49,186 bases of DNA from CAYNLK01 sp964398055. Lineage in GTDB: Bacteria; Chloroflexota; Anaerolineae; 4572-78; J111. Every line of letters begins with the position of its first letter. Positions within the stretch are counted from its first letter, which is position 1. Location of the stretch: the NCBI GenBank assembly GCA_964398055.1, contig CAYNLK010000045.1, positions 1-49,186 of the forward strand. Direction: 5' to 3'. Under the pieces are notes generated by a model. That model saw nothing but the letters and a program-made list of their open reading frames with translations, was not told the origin of the DNA and ran no database searches. The position numbers and the translations under genes are program-made. Of this stretch, positions 24,578 to 33,880 are shown piece by piece.

Positions 24578-25303
24578 TCATGGTTGTTTAGCACCCGTTT
24601 CCCATATTGGAATTCCATCTCTGCAGATCACTAAATTCCCATCATCCTGTAACTGCAAAACATAGTTGTCTGCGGGTCTAGCTGATGCCGTTTGCGACGC
24701 CCAAATGGAGACGCCATCATATGTATACAATACGAGATTACCATCTCTTTGGAGGTAAATGTACTCGGCCTTGCTATCCACCGTATTAGTTGCCCATATA
24801 GGTTCACTATCGCGATACACCACAAAGTTACCATCTATTTGTAACCCTGCGCTAAACCTTCCATTTGGGGAACGCAATGCTTGACCAATTTGAAGTCGGT
24901 TGTCAACCTGTAAGGCTGAATTATCTGGTATGGGTGTGGGTGTTGACCATAACGTTCCGGTTTGAAAAATAAAGGCAAGGATGATACTTCCAATAACAAA
25001 AACGGCAGTTGTAACAAGAACATTTTTAGACAAGACAAAACGTCTCACTAACTCCAAAGATTTTTTAAGGTTTGTGGCAGCCGTATCTCCACCGACATCG
25101 GGAGATTGAAGGGTTTCCGCTTCTAAATCTTCCCCATCTGCTAGCTCGGTTTGCAGTTTCTCTAGTTTAGCTTCAAGGTCCTCTATTTCGATCAAAATAT
25201 GTGGGGGGGTATGCAAACCGAACGAAGATTGCTGTTCCTTGAGTTTTTGTAGGTGACGATTATGTTTTTCTACTAGAATTCTTATGTCGTCTTTGCGTGT
25301 CAT
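24578..25303 (-). CDS. Membrane protein: adaptor coil, one TM, B-type lectin domain
   Basis: A 241-residue protein. Residues 1-60 form a charged helical hairpin (RHLQKLKEQQSSFG, PPHILIEIEDLEAKLEKLQ) nearly identical in pattern to the start of the STAND NTPase at 26686. One TM follows at about 95-115 (VLVTTAVFVIGSIILAFIF). Outside is a bulb-type mannose-lectin domain with three QxDGNxV repeats (LQIDGNFVVYRD, LQRDGNLVLYTY, LQDDGNLVICRD), each followed by IWA or IWE. This predicts an extracytoplasmic sugar sensor signalling inward through the adaptor. ATG 25303 is chosen, though its ribosome site is weak (AGAAAG); GTG 25324 is possible. Direct repeats flank the gene. Confidence 0.78.
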   Translation of the reverse strand: MTRKDDIRILVEKHNRHLQKLKEQQSSFGLHTPPHILIEIEDLEAKLEKLQTELADGEDLEAETLQSPDVGGDTAATNLKKSLELVRRFVLSKNVLVTTAVFVIGSIILAFIFQTGTLWSTPTPIPDNSALQVDNRLQIGQALRSPNGRFSAGLQIDGNFVVYRDSEPIWATNTVDSKAEYIYLQRDGNLVLYTYDGVSIWASQTASARPADNYVLQLQDDGNLVICRDGIPIWETGAKQP

Positions 25304-25390
25304 AACTTTCTGACAATTTTTCACAAAAAGCTGGAAACAGATCAGCCAAAAACTTCGGGGACCTGACGTTTGACTTTCTTTGAGCCTCCC

Positions 25391-25514
25391 AACGAATGAA
25401 TAAGGACTGATGCGGCGGACTCGGGCAAACCGGGGTGGTCAAGAGCAGCGCGGCTCAGGCCCTGCCGCCGCCGCACACCGTCCCGGCGTCCTGCGTCCTA
25501 TAGGATAATCCAAG
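25391..25514. repeat. Direct repeat copy 2 beside lectin gene
   Basis: Second copy of the 24374-24514 repeat, about 124 bases, same orientation, starting AACGAATGAATAAGG and ending TAGGATAATCCAAG. The pair brackets the lectin-protein gene like the edges of a duplicated or inserted cassette. Confidence 0.8.
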
Positions 25515-25933
25515 CCGTAGGCTAAGCCCCCTATGTCAGAGCGCGGTTAATAGGGAATTTGAGTCCCGATGACGTTGGGAAAAGAGCTTCGTCCGACCGG
25601 ACTAGCTGAGTCGATTCTAACCGGACTCGCCTCTATTTGCCAAATCGTTACGGCTTCGAGGTGTCGCCAGAGGCGAAACAAATGGCAAAAGGCCCTGGTC
25701 TGCTCGGCCGGTCGGGCGAAAGGGCGTGGTTGAGCTGGCTTCGCCCTATCTTTTGACCAAGACCGGGCAATAAAGTGCGGTTCATTCGTCCAGTATCCAC
25801 CGGGTCAACACGGCCAGCGTTGGCTCAGGCGAAATGACAGGATTATAATTGGATCGGGTGACTTTGCCCTTGATGTTGGGCTGACAATTGGGGTGAAGCG
25901 TGTTTAACCCTCGGCATCCTGACGCGCATCCCG
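25515..25933. other. Gene-free stretch before oxidoreductase remnant
   Basis: No supported gene. It contains imperfect inverted repeats (CGCCTCTATTTGCC near 25628 against GAGGCGAAACAAATGGC near 25671) and probably eroded sequence of the missing 5' part of the following pseudogene. The frame of that pseudogene stays open for about 30 bases to the left of its ATG. Confidence 0.4.
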
Positions 25934-26398
25934 ATGGATTATGTCGGGGCCGGCAAGGTCCGTAACTTCAAAGCTCTGGCCACGCTCTGGTCGGCCGCCG
26001 ATGCGCTCGATCTGTGTATCTTTGCCATCGCTCCCACCCGGGTCTTGAGCCTGACTGAGATGGCCGAGCTGCTGGGGGTGGTCACCGGCTGGAACACCTC
26101 GGCCTACGAGCTGATGCGCTTGGGCGAGCGGCGGCTGCACCTGATGCGGGTCTATAACCTGCGGGAAGGGTTAACCGCCGCTGATGACACCCTGCCCGCC
26201 CGTTTCTTTGACGAACCGATCCGGTCGCCGCAACAACGGTGGGACGGCAAACAGCTTGACCGGGCCAGCTTTGCGGCCGCCATCCAGACTTACTACCGGA
26301 TGATGGGCTGGGACGACGCCGGGCGGCCCCGGTATGAAACGCTGCTGGATCATCATTTGGAGTGGGTGGTTGACGAAGGGCATCTTGAACGGGTTTAA
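25934..26398 (+). pseudogene. C-terminal remnant of aldehyde:ferredoxin oxidoreductase
   Basis: The 154 residues match only the C-terminal quarter of tungsten aldehyde:ferredoxin oxidoreductases (normally about 600 residues): ADALDLCIFA (with a cluster-ligand-type Cys), LLGVVTGWNTS, YNLREGLTAADDTLPARF, and YYRMMGWDDAGRP. The cofactor-binding domains are absent from the DNA upstream and there is no ribosome site at the ATG. It is a relic, truncated at its 5' end, in a decayed interval between two accessory genes. Confidence 0.75.
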
Positions 26399-26494
26399 GG
26401 TGAACAATCGCTTCATTTCAGCCCGATCGACTGATTTACTGAATGGCGTGCTGGCCGGCTTGTTGGCTTTCTATGCCAGCTCTATTGGACATCG

Positions 26495-26524
26495 TTGTAT
26501 CAGGTTCATGGCTCGTGGTATACT
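26495..26524 (+). promoter_or_regulatory. Promoter-like pair before DUF362 remnant and STAND gene
   Basis: TTGTAT (26495-26500) and TATACT (26519-26524) are 18 bases apart. The sequence following the -10 (CTGATAGGCAATT) matches the leader of the intact DUF362 gene. It could now drive the STAND NTPase gene. Confidence 0.4.
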
Positions 26525-26558
26525 GCTGATAGGCAATTAGAAGCCTTCGGAGCAAACG

Positions 26559-26657
26559 ATGGACCGGCGAACATTCTTGAAGAGCTCACTGATCACCGCT
26601 GATCCCGACAGCGCCGCCTACGCCCGGCAAATTGAGGAAGTTCTACTGAACGGATAA
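26559..26657 (+). pseudogene. Internally deleted DUF362 gene copy (32 codons)
   Basis: The frame reads MDRRTFLKSS joined directly to LITADPDSAAYARQI and a stop. The first ten residues are the Tat start of the DUF362 protein at 21848 and the rest is that protein's extreme C-terminus (ELITADPDSAAYARQIQAIL). About 300 codons in between are missing, in frame. The upstream leader is also related. It is a duplicated gene collapsed by internal deletion, 28 bases before the STAND NTPase start. Confidence 0.85.
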
Positions 26658-26685
26658 CGATTGCGCCATACTGGGGAGAAACTCT

Positions 26686-29600
26686 ATGGTCCACGAAGAT
26701 GATCTCAGAAATCTGATCCGCAAACACCATCGTCGTTTACAACTGCTCAAAGAACAACAAGCCGCCTTTGGACCCCTGCATACCCCGGTCCATATCTTGA
26801 CCGAGATCGAAGATACCGCCGCCGAGATCGACAGGCTGCAAACAGAACTGGCGGCAATAGAGAGCGATGCCGCTACCTTGCCCCAGCGAGTCGAAGCGCA
26901 ACGCCAGCGTATTGCCGCAGGACTGGACGAACTCCGGCAACAAGCCGCCCTCGCCCCGGCATTCGAACAGCGACAAATCCGGGTGGTGGGCCGCCCGCCA
27001 TTGGCGATGGTCGACCATTTCAAAGATCGAGTGCGGGAATGTGAGAAAATTGGCGAGCTATTGGCCTCTCCCGGCGCCCGGCTGGTCAGTGTCATCGGCC
27101 CTGGAGGAATGGGCAAGACCGCGCTGGTGAGCAAGGTCCTGCGAGACCTGGAAAAGCACCGTTGGCCCCACCCTGAAGACGACATCCCCCTGGATGGCAT
27201 TGTCTACCTCAGCACCCGTACCACCGGCATCAGCCTGGAACGGTTATTCCTCGATTGCGCCAGGCTGCTGGGCGGCGAGGCAGAAAAAAGGCTCAATGCC
27301 GTCTGGACCAATCCTCAACTGGGAACGAACGACAAAATATCTCACTTGCTGGAAGCCCTCAGGGAGGGGCGGTATGTCATCCTGCTGGACAATCTGGAGG
27401 ATCTCCTTGACGACCAGGGGCAGCTCGTCGATGAGGAACTGCAACTTTTCTTCGACCAGAGTTTGACCGGTGATTATGGGGGCCGGTTGCTGGTCACCTC
27501 CCGCCTGACCCTGGCCTTCAAACGAGAGGTGATGCGCTTTGACCGGCAAGTGAAGCTGTTGGAGGGACTACCCATTCCTGATGGTGTGGCCTTGCTGCGG
27601 GAGTTGGACCCCAACGGCGATTATGGCCTGCGTCACGCATCCGAAGAAGAACTGGCCCAGGCCGTATCGCTGGTCCACGGCGTGCCGCGGGCTTTGGAAG
27701 TGCTTGCCGGTATCCTGGCCAATGATCCTTTTGCCTCCCTGACAGAGGTCGTCGAGCAGTTCTATGAGCAGAAGGATGTGGTTCAGGCCCTGATTGAAGA
27801 AAATTACAAGCGATTGGATGACAATGCCCGGCGGGTGATCGAAGCATTAGCCGTGTTCAAGCGGCCGGTACCACCGTTGGCCGTGGATTATCTACTGGAA
27901 CCATTTGTCTGCGGACTGGACGTACCCAGCACCCTCCGGCGCTTGACCCATACCAACATGGTCAGTATAGACCGGGCTGCCAAGGCGGTGACCTTGCATC
28001 CCATCGACCAGGACTATGCCTACAGCCAACTGCCGGAGGAAGGCGAATATTCCCGTCAAGCCTTGGAACGCCGCGCTGCGGATTATTATGTACAGCTTCG
28101 CACCCCGGAAGAAACCTGGAAAACAATCAATGATTTGGAGCCGCAGTTGGTAGAGTTTGAGCATCGAACTCGGGTCGGGGATTATGATGAGGCATGCCGA
28201 ATTCTTGATCTAATTGACTTCGATTATCTATTTTTGTGGGGCTACTATGAGCGGTTAGTTGAGATGCACACCCAGTTGCTGGAAAAAGTTCGGGAGTCAG
28301 CTCTCCGGGTCTCAAATCTGGGACAATTAGGACGTTCTTATTATATCCTCGGTGAGTATGAACGCGCACACTCATTATATGATGAGGCAATTCAATTAGC
28401 TCGTGAAACTGGTAACAAAAAAGCGGAAAGCATCTGGGTCAGCAACAAAGGCAATGTTTTTCATAAGCAAGGTGACTTCAAGACAGCCATCCAACTGCAT
28501 ACTGAAGCTCTGAGTACTGCACAGCAAGTGGATTATCATTGGTCAGAGGAGCTTTGTATTGGGCGACTGGGACACATTGATTTGGATCAAGGCCGGACGG
28601 AAGCGGCTATTGCTCGTTTTAACCAAGCCATCAAACTAGCTCAAGAAGTTGGTGACCAAAGGTATGAGGGTGTCTGGCGTGGGTATCTTGGAACGGCATA
28701 TCGGGCCTTGGGCAAAGTCGATCAAGGTATCAAATACCACGAACAATCCCTTGATATTGCCAGGAATATTGGGGATCAACGGTGGCAGGGAAAACAGTTG
28801 GGTGAACTCGGTACCGCATCCTTCGAGACAGGCCAATTTCAGCAAGCGATCAATTATTTGCAGGGAGCCCTAGAAATTGCGCATAGAATTGGAGATGTTC
28901 AGGTCGAGGGAAGTCATCTCGGTCAACTAGGGTTGGCTTTTCATCGCCTGGGAAAAACAGAAGTAGCAATTTCGAAGTTAGAAGAAGCACTAAAAATAGC
29001 ACGACAACTGCCTGATCCCAAGAACGAGGCCCAACATCTCGATAGCCTGGGGAGCGTCTATCGAAGTGTAGGCCGAATCAATGATGCGATTGATGCGTAT
29101 CGACAAGCTCTTGCAATTGCACAAGAAATCAAAGACAAAACTGATGAGGGGCATTTACTTGGTCGCTTGGGGGTAGCATTTAGAGAATTAGGAAAGCTGG
29201 ATCAAGCTAAGAAAACTTTCGATAAAGCATTGAAAATTGCTCGCGAACTCAAAAACCAACGGCAAGAGGCCCGACACTTGGGAGATGTCGGGAGTGTCTA
29301 TCGTAGGTTGGGTAAATATAATCAGGCCATTGAGTTTCACAAAAAAGCACTAGACTTGACCCGAGTTGTTAAAGATAGTCGTGATGAGGGCATGTGGCTA
29401 AACAGTCTGGGTTTGGATCACGTTGCGCGTGGAGCCTTCGTTGAGGCTGTACAGTATTTCAGAATAGCATTGGATCTTTCACGTAAGCAAAAGCATCATC
29501 TGCGCGAAAGTTTTCCACTGCTGGGTCTGGGGAATATTAAGTTAATAAACGGCCGTCTTGAACAAGCACACCCATTCTTTATAGATGCGGCCGACCGATG

Positions 29601-29952
29601 CCAGTCTACGCTTACCCAAACACCAGATTTGTACGAACCCCGCTATAATTTGGCAGCAGCGCTGTTGGGACAGGCGATTTGCAGCCCTGACTGGTCAGAT
29701 GAAGACAAACGCCTCGAATTACTCGTCCCCGTTCTAACCGCATACCAACGAGCGCTGGATATCTGCGCCGCGCCTGGCGTCGTTCAAGATGCCATCCGCG
29801 ATCTGGAACTGATCCAGACGGCGGGGATCGAAGGCCTGGAGCCGGTCTTCGACTTGCTACAAAAACATACCGGTCCGCCATTGGCCTCAGCCACAACGAA
29901 TAACAATCTGACAACCATAAATAGATCAATGGACACCCCTACAATGATGTAA
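26686..29952 (+). CDS. STAND (NB-ARC-like) NTPase with adaptor coil and TPR array
   Basis: A 1088-residue signalling ATPase. Residues 1-60 are the helical adaptor shared with the lectin protein (RRLQLLKEQQAAFG, HTPVHILTEIEDTAAEIDR). The NTPase has Walker A GPGGMGKT at 138-145, Walker B-like YVILLDNLEDLL at 230-241, a sensor-like GGRLLVTSR, and the GxP motif VHGVPRALEVLAG typical of STAND proteins. A winged-helix-like stretch follows (about 370-450). About ten TPRs run from residue 540 to 960 (LGRLGVAFRELGKLDQAKKT, IGDVQVEGSHLGQLGLAFHR). No effector domain is fused, so output probably passes through the adaptor to partners. GGGGAGAA precedes the start. The TPR part is AT-richer than the NTPase part. 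Confidence 0.88.
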   Translation: MVHEDDLRNLIRKHHRRLQLLKEQQAAFGPLHTPVHILTEIEDTAAEIDRLQTELAAIESDAATLPQRVEAQRQRIAAGLDELRQQAALAPAFEQRQIRVVGRPPLAMVDHFKDRVRECEKIGELLASPGARLVSVIGPGGMGKTALVSKVLRDLEKHRWPHPEDDIPLDGIVYLSTRTTGISLERLFLDCARLLGGEAEKRLNAVWTNPQLGTNDKISHLLEALREGRYVILLDNLEDLLDDQGQLVDEELQLFFDQSLTGDYGGRLLVTSRLTLAFKREVMRFDRQVKLLEGLPIPDGVALLRELDPNGDYGLRHASEEELAQAVSLVHGVPRALEVLAGILANDPFASLTEVVEQFYEQKDVVQALIEENYKRLDDNARRVIEALAVFKRPVPPLAVDYLLEPFVCGLDVPSTLRRLTHTNMVSIDRAAKAVTLHPIDQDYAYSQLPEEGEYSRQALERRAADYYVQLRTPEETWKTINDLEPQLVEFEHRTRVGDYDEACRILDLIDFDYLFLWGYYERLVEMHTQLLEKVRESALRVSNLGQLGRSYYILGEYERAHSLYDEAIQLARETGNKKAESIWVSNKGNVFHKQGDFKTAIQLHTEALSTAQQVDYHWSEELCIGRLGHIDLDQGRTEAAIARFNQAIKLAQEVGDQRYEGVWRGYLGTAYRALGKVDQGIKYHEQSLDIARNIGDQRWQGKQLGELGTASFETGQFQQAINYLQGALEIAHRIGDVQVEGSHLGQLGLAFHRLGKTEVAISKLEEALKIARQLPDPKNEAQHLDSLGSVYRSVGRINDAIDAYRQALAIAQEIKDKTDEGHLLGRLGVAFRELGKLDQAKKTFDKALKIARELKNQRQEARHLGDVGSVYRRLGKYNQAIEFHKKALDLTRVVKDSRDEGMWLNSLGLDHVARGAFVEAVQYFRIALDLSRKQKHHLRESFPLLGLGNIKLINGRLEQAHPFFIDAADRCQSTLTQTPDLYEPRYNLAAALLGQAICSPDWSDEDKRLELLVPVLTAYQRALDICAAPGVVQDAIRDLELIQTAGIEGLEPVFDLLQKHTGPPLASATTNNNLTTINRSMDTPTMM

Positions 29953-29974
29953 AACCGTAGGTTGGAAAAGTGAC

Positions 29975-32112
29975 GTGAACCACAACCAACCCGACCAATC
30001 AGTTAGTCCAATTTTGACCAACTTACCCCGGTCTACCTCCTGGCGACTGGACTTGCTCATTACCCTGTTGGGCTTATTAGGCCTGTTCCTCTTTCTGGCC
30101 TTCTACGATCAGGCTTTTCCCTCCGCTGCCATTGAGTTAGAACTTTCCCGCAGTGAGATTACCCAACGAGCTCAGACTTATCTGGCAACTCGTGGTTACA
30201 ACCCTGATGGTTATGAGTTCGCTCTTTCTTTTCAAGAGGATGGCTGGGCCTCGGCTTATTTGCAGCAAACGCTTGGTATCGCAGAAACCAACCGTCTGAT
30301 CCAGACTGAGCGGTTACCTATCTGGACCTGGCGAGCGTGCTGGTTTCATCCGCTCCAAAAAGAGGAGTTTTCTGTTTTACTCCTGCCGGATGGCCAGGTT
30401 GTCGGTTTTGTCCACAGCCTGCCGGACCCCCGGAGGAAGAAGGCGGAGCCAGGTTGCGGCTAGAGGAAGCCCAGACTATGGCCGAAGCCTATCTGGTCGA
30501 TGATCGTCATTTGAACGTAGCTGATTGGGAACTTGTCACCGCTTCCAGCAAGGAACAGCCCGGGGCGCGGATCGACCACAACTTTGAGTGGAAGGGACGT
30601 CATCTCTCCATCGGTGATGGAGATTCGCGAATATCGGTGACAATCAAGGGAGATGAGGTAGGCGGCTATAACGTCTGGCTGCGTGTCCCGGAAGCTTTTG
30701 AGCGGCACTTTGCGGAACAACGCAGCCGGGCCGGTTTCTTCAACGACCTAAGCTTTATGAGCGGGGCGGTTGGTTTCGGGTTGGCGGGTTTGTTGGCTTT
30801 CTTGATTGCGGTGTGGCGCGGCAGTCAGCGCTGGTACGCCGGCCTGCGACCTGCGCTGGCCATAGCTGCAGTAGCTCTCTTTGCCGGGCTTAATCGCCTG
30901 CCATTGGTCACAACCGGCTACCAAACTACTCAGGACTATACTCTATTCTGGTTACAACAGATTTTTGATCTGCTCTATTTATGCGGCCTAATTGCCGCCG
31001 TGATCTTTGTGACCTGGCCGGGAGGCCAAAGCCTGAGTAAACAGGTTTGGTCGCATCGCGATAAGATCTTGCCCCGCCAGGGTGACCGTTGGGAGACGCT
31101 GGCCCGGTCAAGTTGGCGAGGGTTTATGTTAGCGGGCATAAGAAGCGGTTACGGGGTCATCTTTTACCTGGTAGTGACCCAACTGTTAGGAGGGTGGGTG
31201 CCCCTGGATAACCCTTATACCGCTTTGTTTGCAACCCCGCTGCCCTTCCTGGGTCCTTTGGCTGGCGGCTTGATCCCGGCGATGTCGGAAGAGCCCTTAT
31301 TCCGGTTGGTGGGCATCTCCTTGATCTTATGGCTCACTGGTCGACGTTGGCTGGCGCTGCTCGTGCCGGGGGTGCTCTGGGCTTTTGCCCATTTGGCCTA
31401 TGTCCGGGATCCCTTTTACTTATGTGGTCTTGAATTGACCGTGGTGGCCGTGCTCTATGGCTTGTTTTTTCTGCGCTTCGATTTAACGACGGTGGTTGTG
31501 GCCCATTTTACCTATAATGCCTCGCTCGGGATCCTGCCGTTGATTCGATCCGGTGAGCCTTACTTTGTCGCTTCTGGCCTGATCATCATCGCCGTGATGT
31601 TGATCCCGGTCCTTCCGGGTCTGGTCAGGACAGGGCGACGGTGGCGCCGCCAAATCCCGGACCGACCACCACCTCAAATCCGATTGGCGGATTCTAATGA
31701 CCTGAAGGCCATCGCCAGATTGCCGGTTGAAACGCTGGACTGGTCAACCCTGATAACTGATCCGGATAACGCGCTCCTTTGTCTACAAAGCAGTGACGAA
31801 TTGATTGGCCTGACTGCCGGCCGAATTATGAGAGAAGGCCAGAGCGAGGTGTTAGCTATTTATGTGGCGCCTGGCTGGCGTAGACGCTATTGGGGCAGTC
31901 GCCTGGTCGAAGCGCTCGGGGTTGAGTTAGCCGCTCGAGGCGGCGCCTCGGTTCAGGTCACCGTAGCAGCTGATGATCGGGTCTGCACGGCGTTCTGGGC
32001 CAGCCAGGGTTGGCGTCCGGCAGTGCAACGCTTTACCAGCTCTCTGACGGCGCCGGCCCACCCCCATTGGCGTGGCCTGTTGAAGCAATTGAAAACTGTG
32101 TTCAGGCAATGA
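29975..32112 (+). pseudogene. Frameshifted CPBP protease/GNAT acetyltransferase fusion
   Basis: Two overlapping frames make one protein: 29975-30463 (one TM, then GQVVGFVHSLPDP) and, after a one-base slip near the CCCCC at about 30426-30430, a frame continuing PEEEGGARLRLEEAQTMAEA to 32112. The second part is a multi-TM CPBP-family (CAAX-type) membrane protease with SEEPLFR, FAHLAY and AHFTYN as the EExxxR/H/H motifs. It is followed by a GNAT acetyltransferase domain with IYVAPGWRRRYWGSRLVEAL as the acetyl-CoA loop. All motifs are intact, so a recent mutation, a sequencing error or programmed slippage are all possible. The start is GTG 29975, 22 bases after the STAND gene, suggesting co-transcription. 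Confidence 0.75.
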
Positions 32113-32364
32113 TGTATCTGGAAAATACTGCTACCTTTTAGCCCTCATACTATCCAAGAATACATGCACAGGCTGCAAAGTTTTTTCAAAACCGGCGAGA
32201 AAAGTGGGTGACCTTACAAGCGCTGCGCCTGCTGCGAGCCGGCGCCAGGCGCCCTTCCAACGAGGTAGCAGCCAGATAGAGGTTCGGTCAAGAGTACCAC
32301 CGGCTGGCCGCGCCGCCAAACAGCCGGTGTAGCCGTTATATCAAAGACTGAAGGGAACAATATT

Positions 32365-33777
32365 ATGAACAAGCAGACCTGGCTGAGTGAACTGAATACA
32401 GTCGTCAGGCCGGAACAAATCGTCATCGATGACGAGGGAATTAAGCACCACAGCTACGATGGTTGGCCGGTGGCGGCCAAATGGAAGGCGCAGGGCAAAC
32501 AGCCGTATAAGCCGGATGCAATTGTTCTCCCTACCAGAGTGGCAGAGGTGAGCGATATCCTCAAATGGGCAACTACACATAAGATACCTGTGACCCCATG
32601 GGGCTTGGGTTCGGGCGTGTGCGGCGCGGCTATCCCTACCCAGGGCGGAATCTCACTGGATATGTCGCGAATGAAGCGTACCATCGCCTTGGATGAAACC
32701 AACCTGATGGTAAAAGTGGAAGGGGGTAAGCTGGGCCTTGAGTTGGAAAATGAACTCAATGAGCGCGGCTACACGCTGAACCACTCCCCGCAATCGTTAG
32801 ACCGTTCCAGTGTGGCTGGCTGGGTGGCCACGCGAGCTATCGGCCAATTTTCTTCACGCTGGGGCGGTATCGAGGATCTTGCGGTGGCCTTCACCGTGGT
32901 TTTGCCGACCGGCGAAGTGGTTGAAACCAAATTGGCGCCACGCGCCGCCGTGGGGCCCGATCTACGTCATTTATTTATGGGCGCAGAAGGGACCATGGGC
33001 GTAATCACCGATGTTACGCTGAAAATCTTTCCCTTGCCAGAACATCGTATCTTCGAAGCCCTCAAATTCGATAGTGTAGAAGCGGGTACCACGGTGATGC
33101 GCGAATTGATGCAAGTTGGACTACGCCCTTTCCTGGTGCGCCTTTACGATGCAGATGAGGCCAAACATGTCATGCAAGATAAGAACTTCGACAGTTGTGT
33201 GATGTTCCTCGGTTTTGAGGGTCTCAAGGCTGTAGCAGAAGCTGAATATAACGCCGTGATGGAAATTTGCGCAGGGGCAGGCAGTCAGAAAATTGGTCCG
33301 GCGCCGGTTGAAGCCTGGATGGTTCGTCGTTTCGATTTCTCCACGGTAGAAAAGTTACTGGCGCAACCGGGCGGTTTGGCGGAAACCATAGAGATTGCCC
33401 ATTTTTGGGATGGTATTCTGGACACATATTACGCCTTAAAAGCAGCTTTGGCCCCTTACGCCGATGAGGTGTTGGGCCACTTCTCCCACGTATATCCGCA
33501 AGGGACATCGCTTTACGTGATTTTGCTGGGCCAGGCTAAAGATGATGCGGCGGCTGAGACAAATATCTTGAAAATCTGGGAAACGACGATGAACATTTGC
33601 CTGGACAAAGGCGCAGCCATTTCGCACCATCACGGGGTCGGATTGGCCCGAGCGCCGTATATCCGTGCGGATCTGGCATCCAGCGCGTTGGTGCTGGACA
33701 GAATCAAAGTTGCCATCGACCCGGCGGGGATTATGAACCCTGGCAAGTTGGGGCTGCACATTAAGAGAAATGAATGA
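32365..33777 (+). CDS. FAD-linked oxidase (GlcD / alkyl-DHAP synthase-like)
   Basis: A 470-residue flavoprotein. The FAD-binding type 4 domain (about 45-230) shows PDAIVLPTRVAEVSDILKWA, PVTPWGLGSGVCG and GGIEDLAVAFTVVLPTGEVV...GAEGTMGVIT. The C-terminal FAD-oxidase domain ends with HHH at 421-423 (ISHHHGVGLARAPY) and IDPAGIMNPGKLG. The His triplet is the signature of the alkyl-dihydroxyacetone-phosphate synthase and D-lactate/glycolate oxidase branch. In this locus oxidation of a sugar acid or hydroxyacid is more likely than ether-lipid synthesis, but this is inference. GAAGGGAA precedes the start. It heads the plus-strand sugar locus. Confidence 0.85.
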   Translation: MNKQTWLSELNTVVRPEQIVIDDEGIKHHSYDGWPVAAKWKAQGKQPYKPDAIVLPTRVAEVSDILKWATTHKIPVTPWGLGSGVCGAAIPTQGGISLDMSRMKRTIALDETNLMVKVEGGKLGLELENELNERGYTLNHSPQSLDRSSVAGWVATRAIGQFSSRWGGIEDLAVAFTVVLPTGEVVETKLAPRAAVGPDLRHLFMGAEGTMGVITDVTLKIFPLPEHRIFEALKFDSVEAGTTVMRELMQVGLRPFLVRLYDADEAKHVMQDKNFDSCVMFLGFEGLKAVAEAEYNAVMEICAGAGSQKIGPAPVEAWMVRRFDFSTVEKLLAQPGGLAETIEIAHFWDGILDTYYALKAALAPYADEVLGHFSHVYPQGTSLYVILLGQAKDDAAAETNILKIWETTMNICLDKGAAISHHHGVGLARAPYIRADLASSALVLDRIKVAIDPAGIMNPGKLGLHIKRNE

Positions 33778-33880
33778 TCACCTCAAGATCAATTGATCCA
33801 AAAACCCATCACGGACAAACACCCATGCAAACCGGAATAACTGGTCAGGGCTTGTTTGTGAAAAATGGGGAGGTCCAGTA

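Noticed and set aside
32365..33777. Alkyl-DHAP synthase for ether lipids
   Set aside because: The HHH motif fits, but the motif is shared with other FAD-linked oxidases and the neighbours point to sugar catabolism, so the narrower name was not used.
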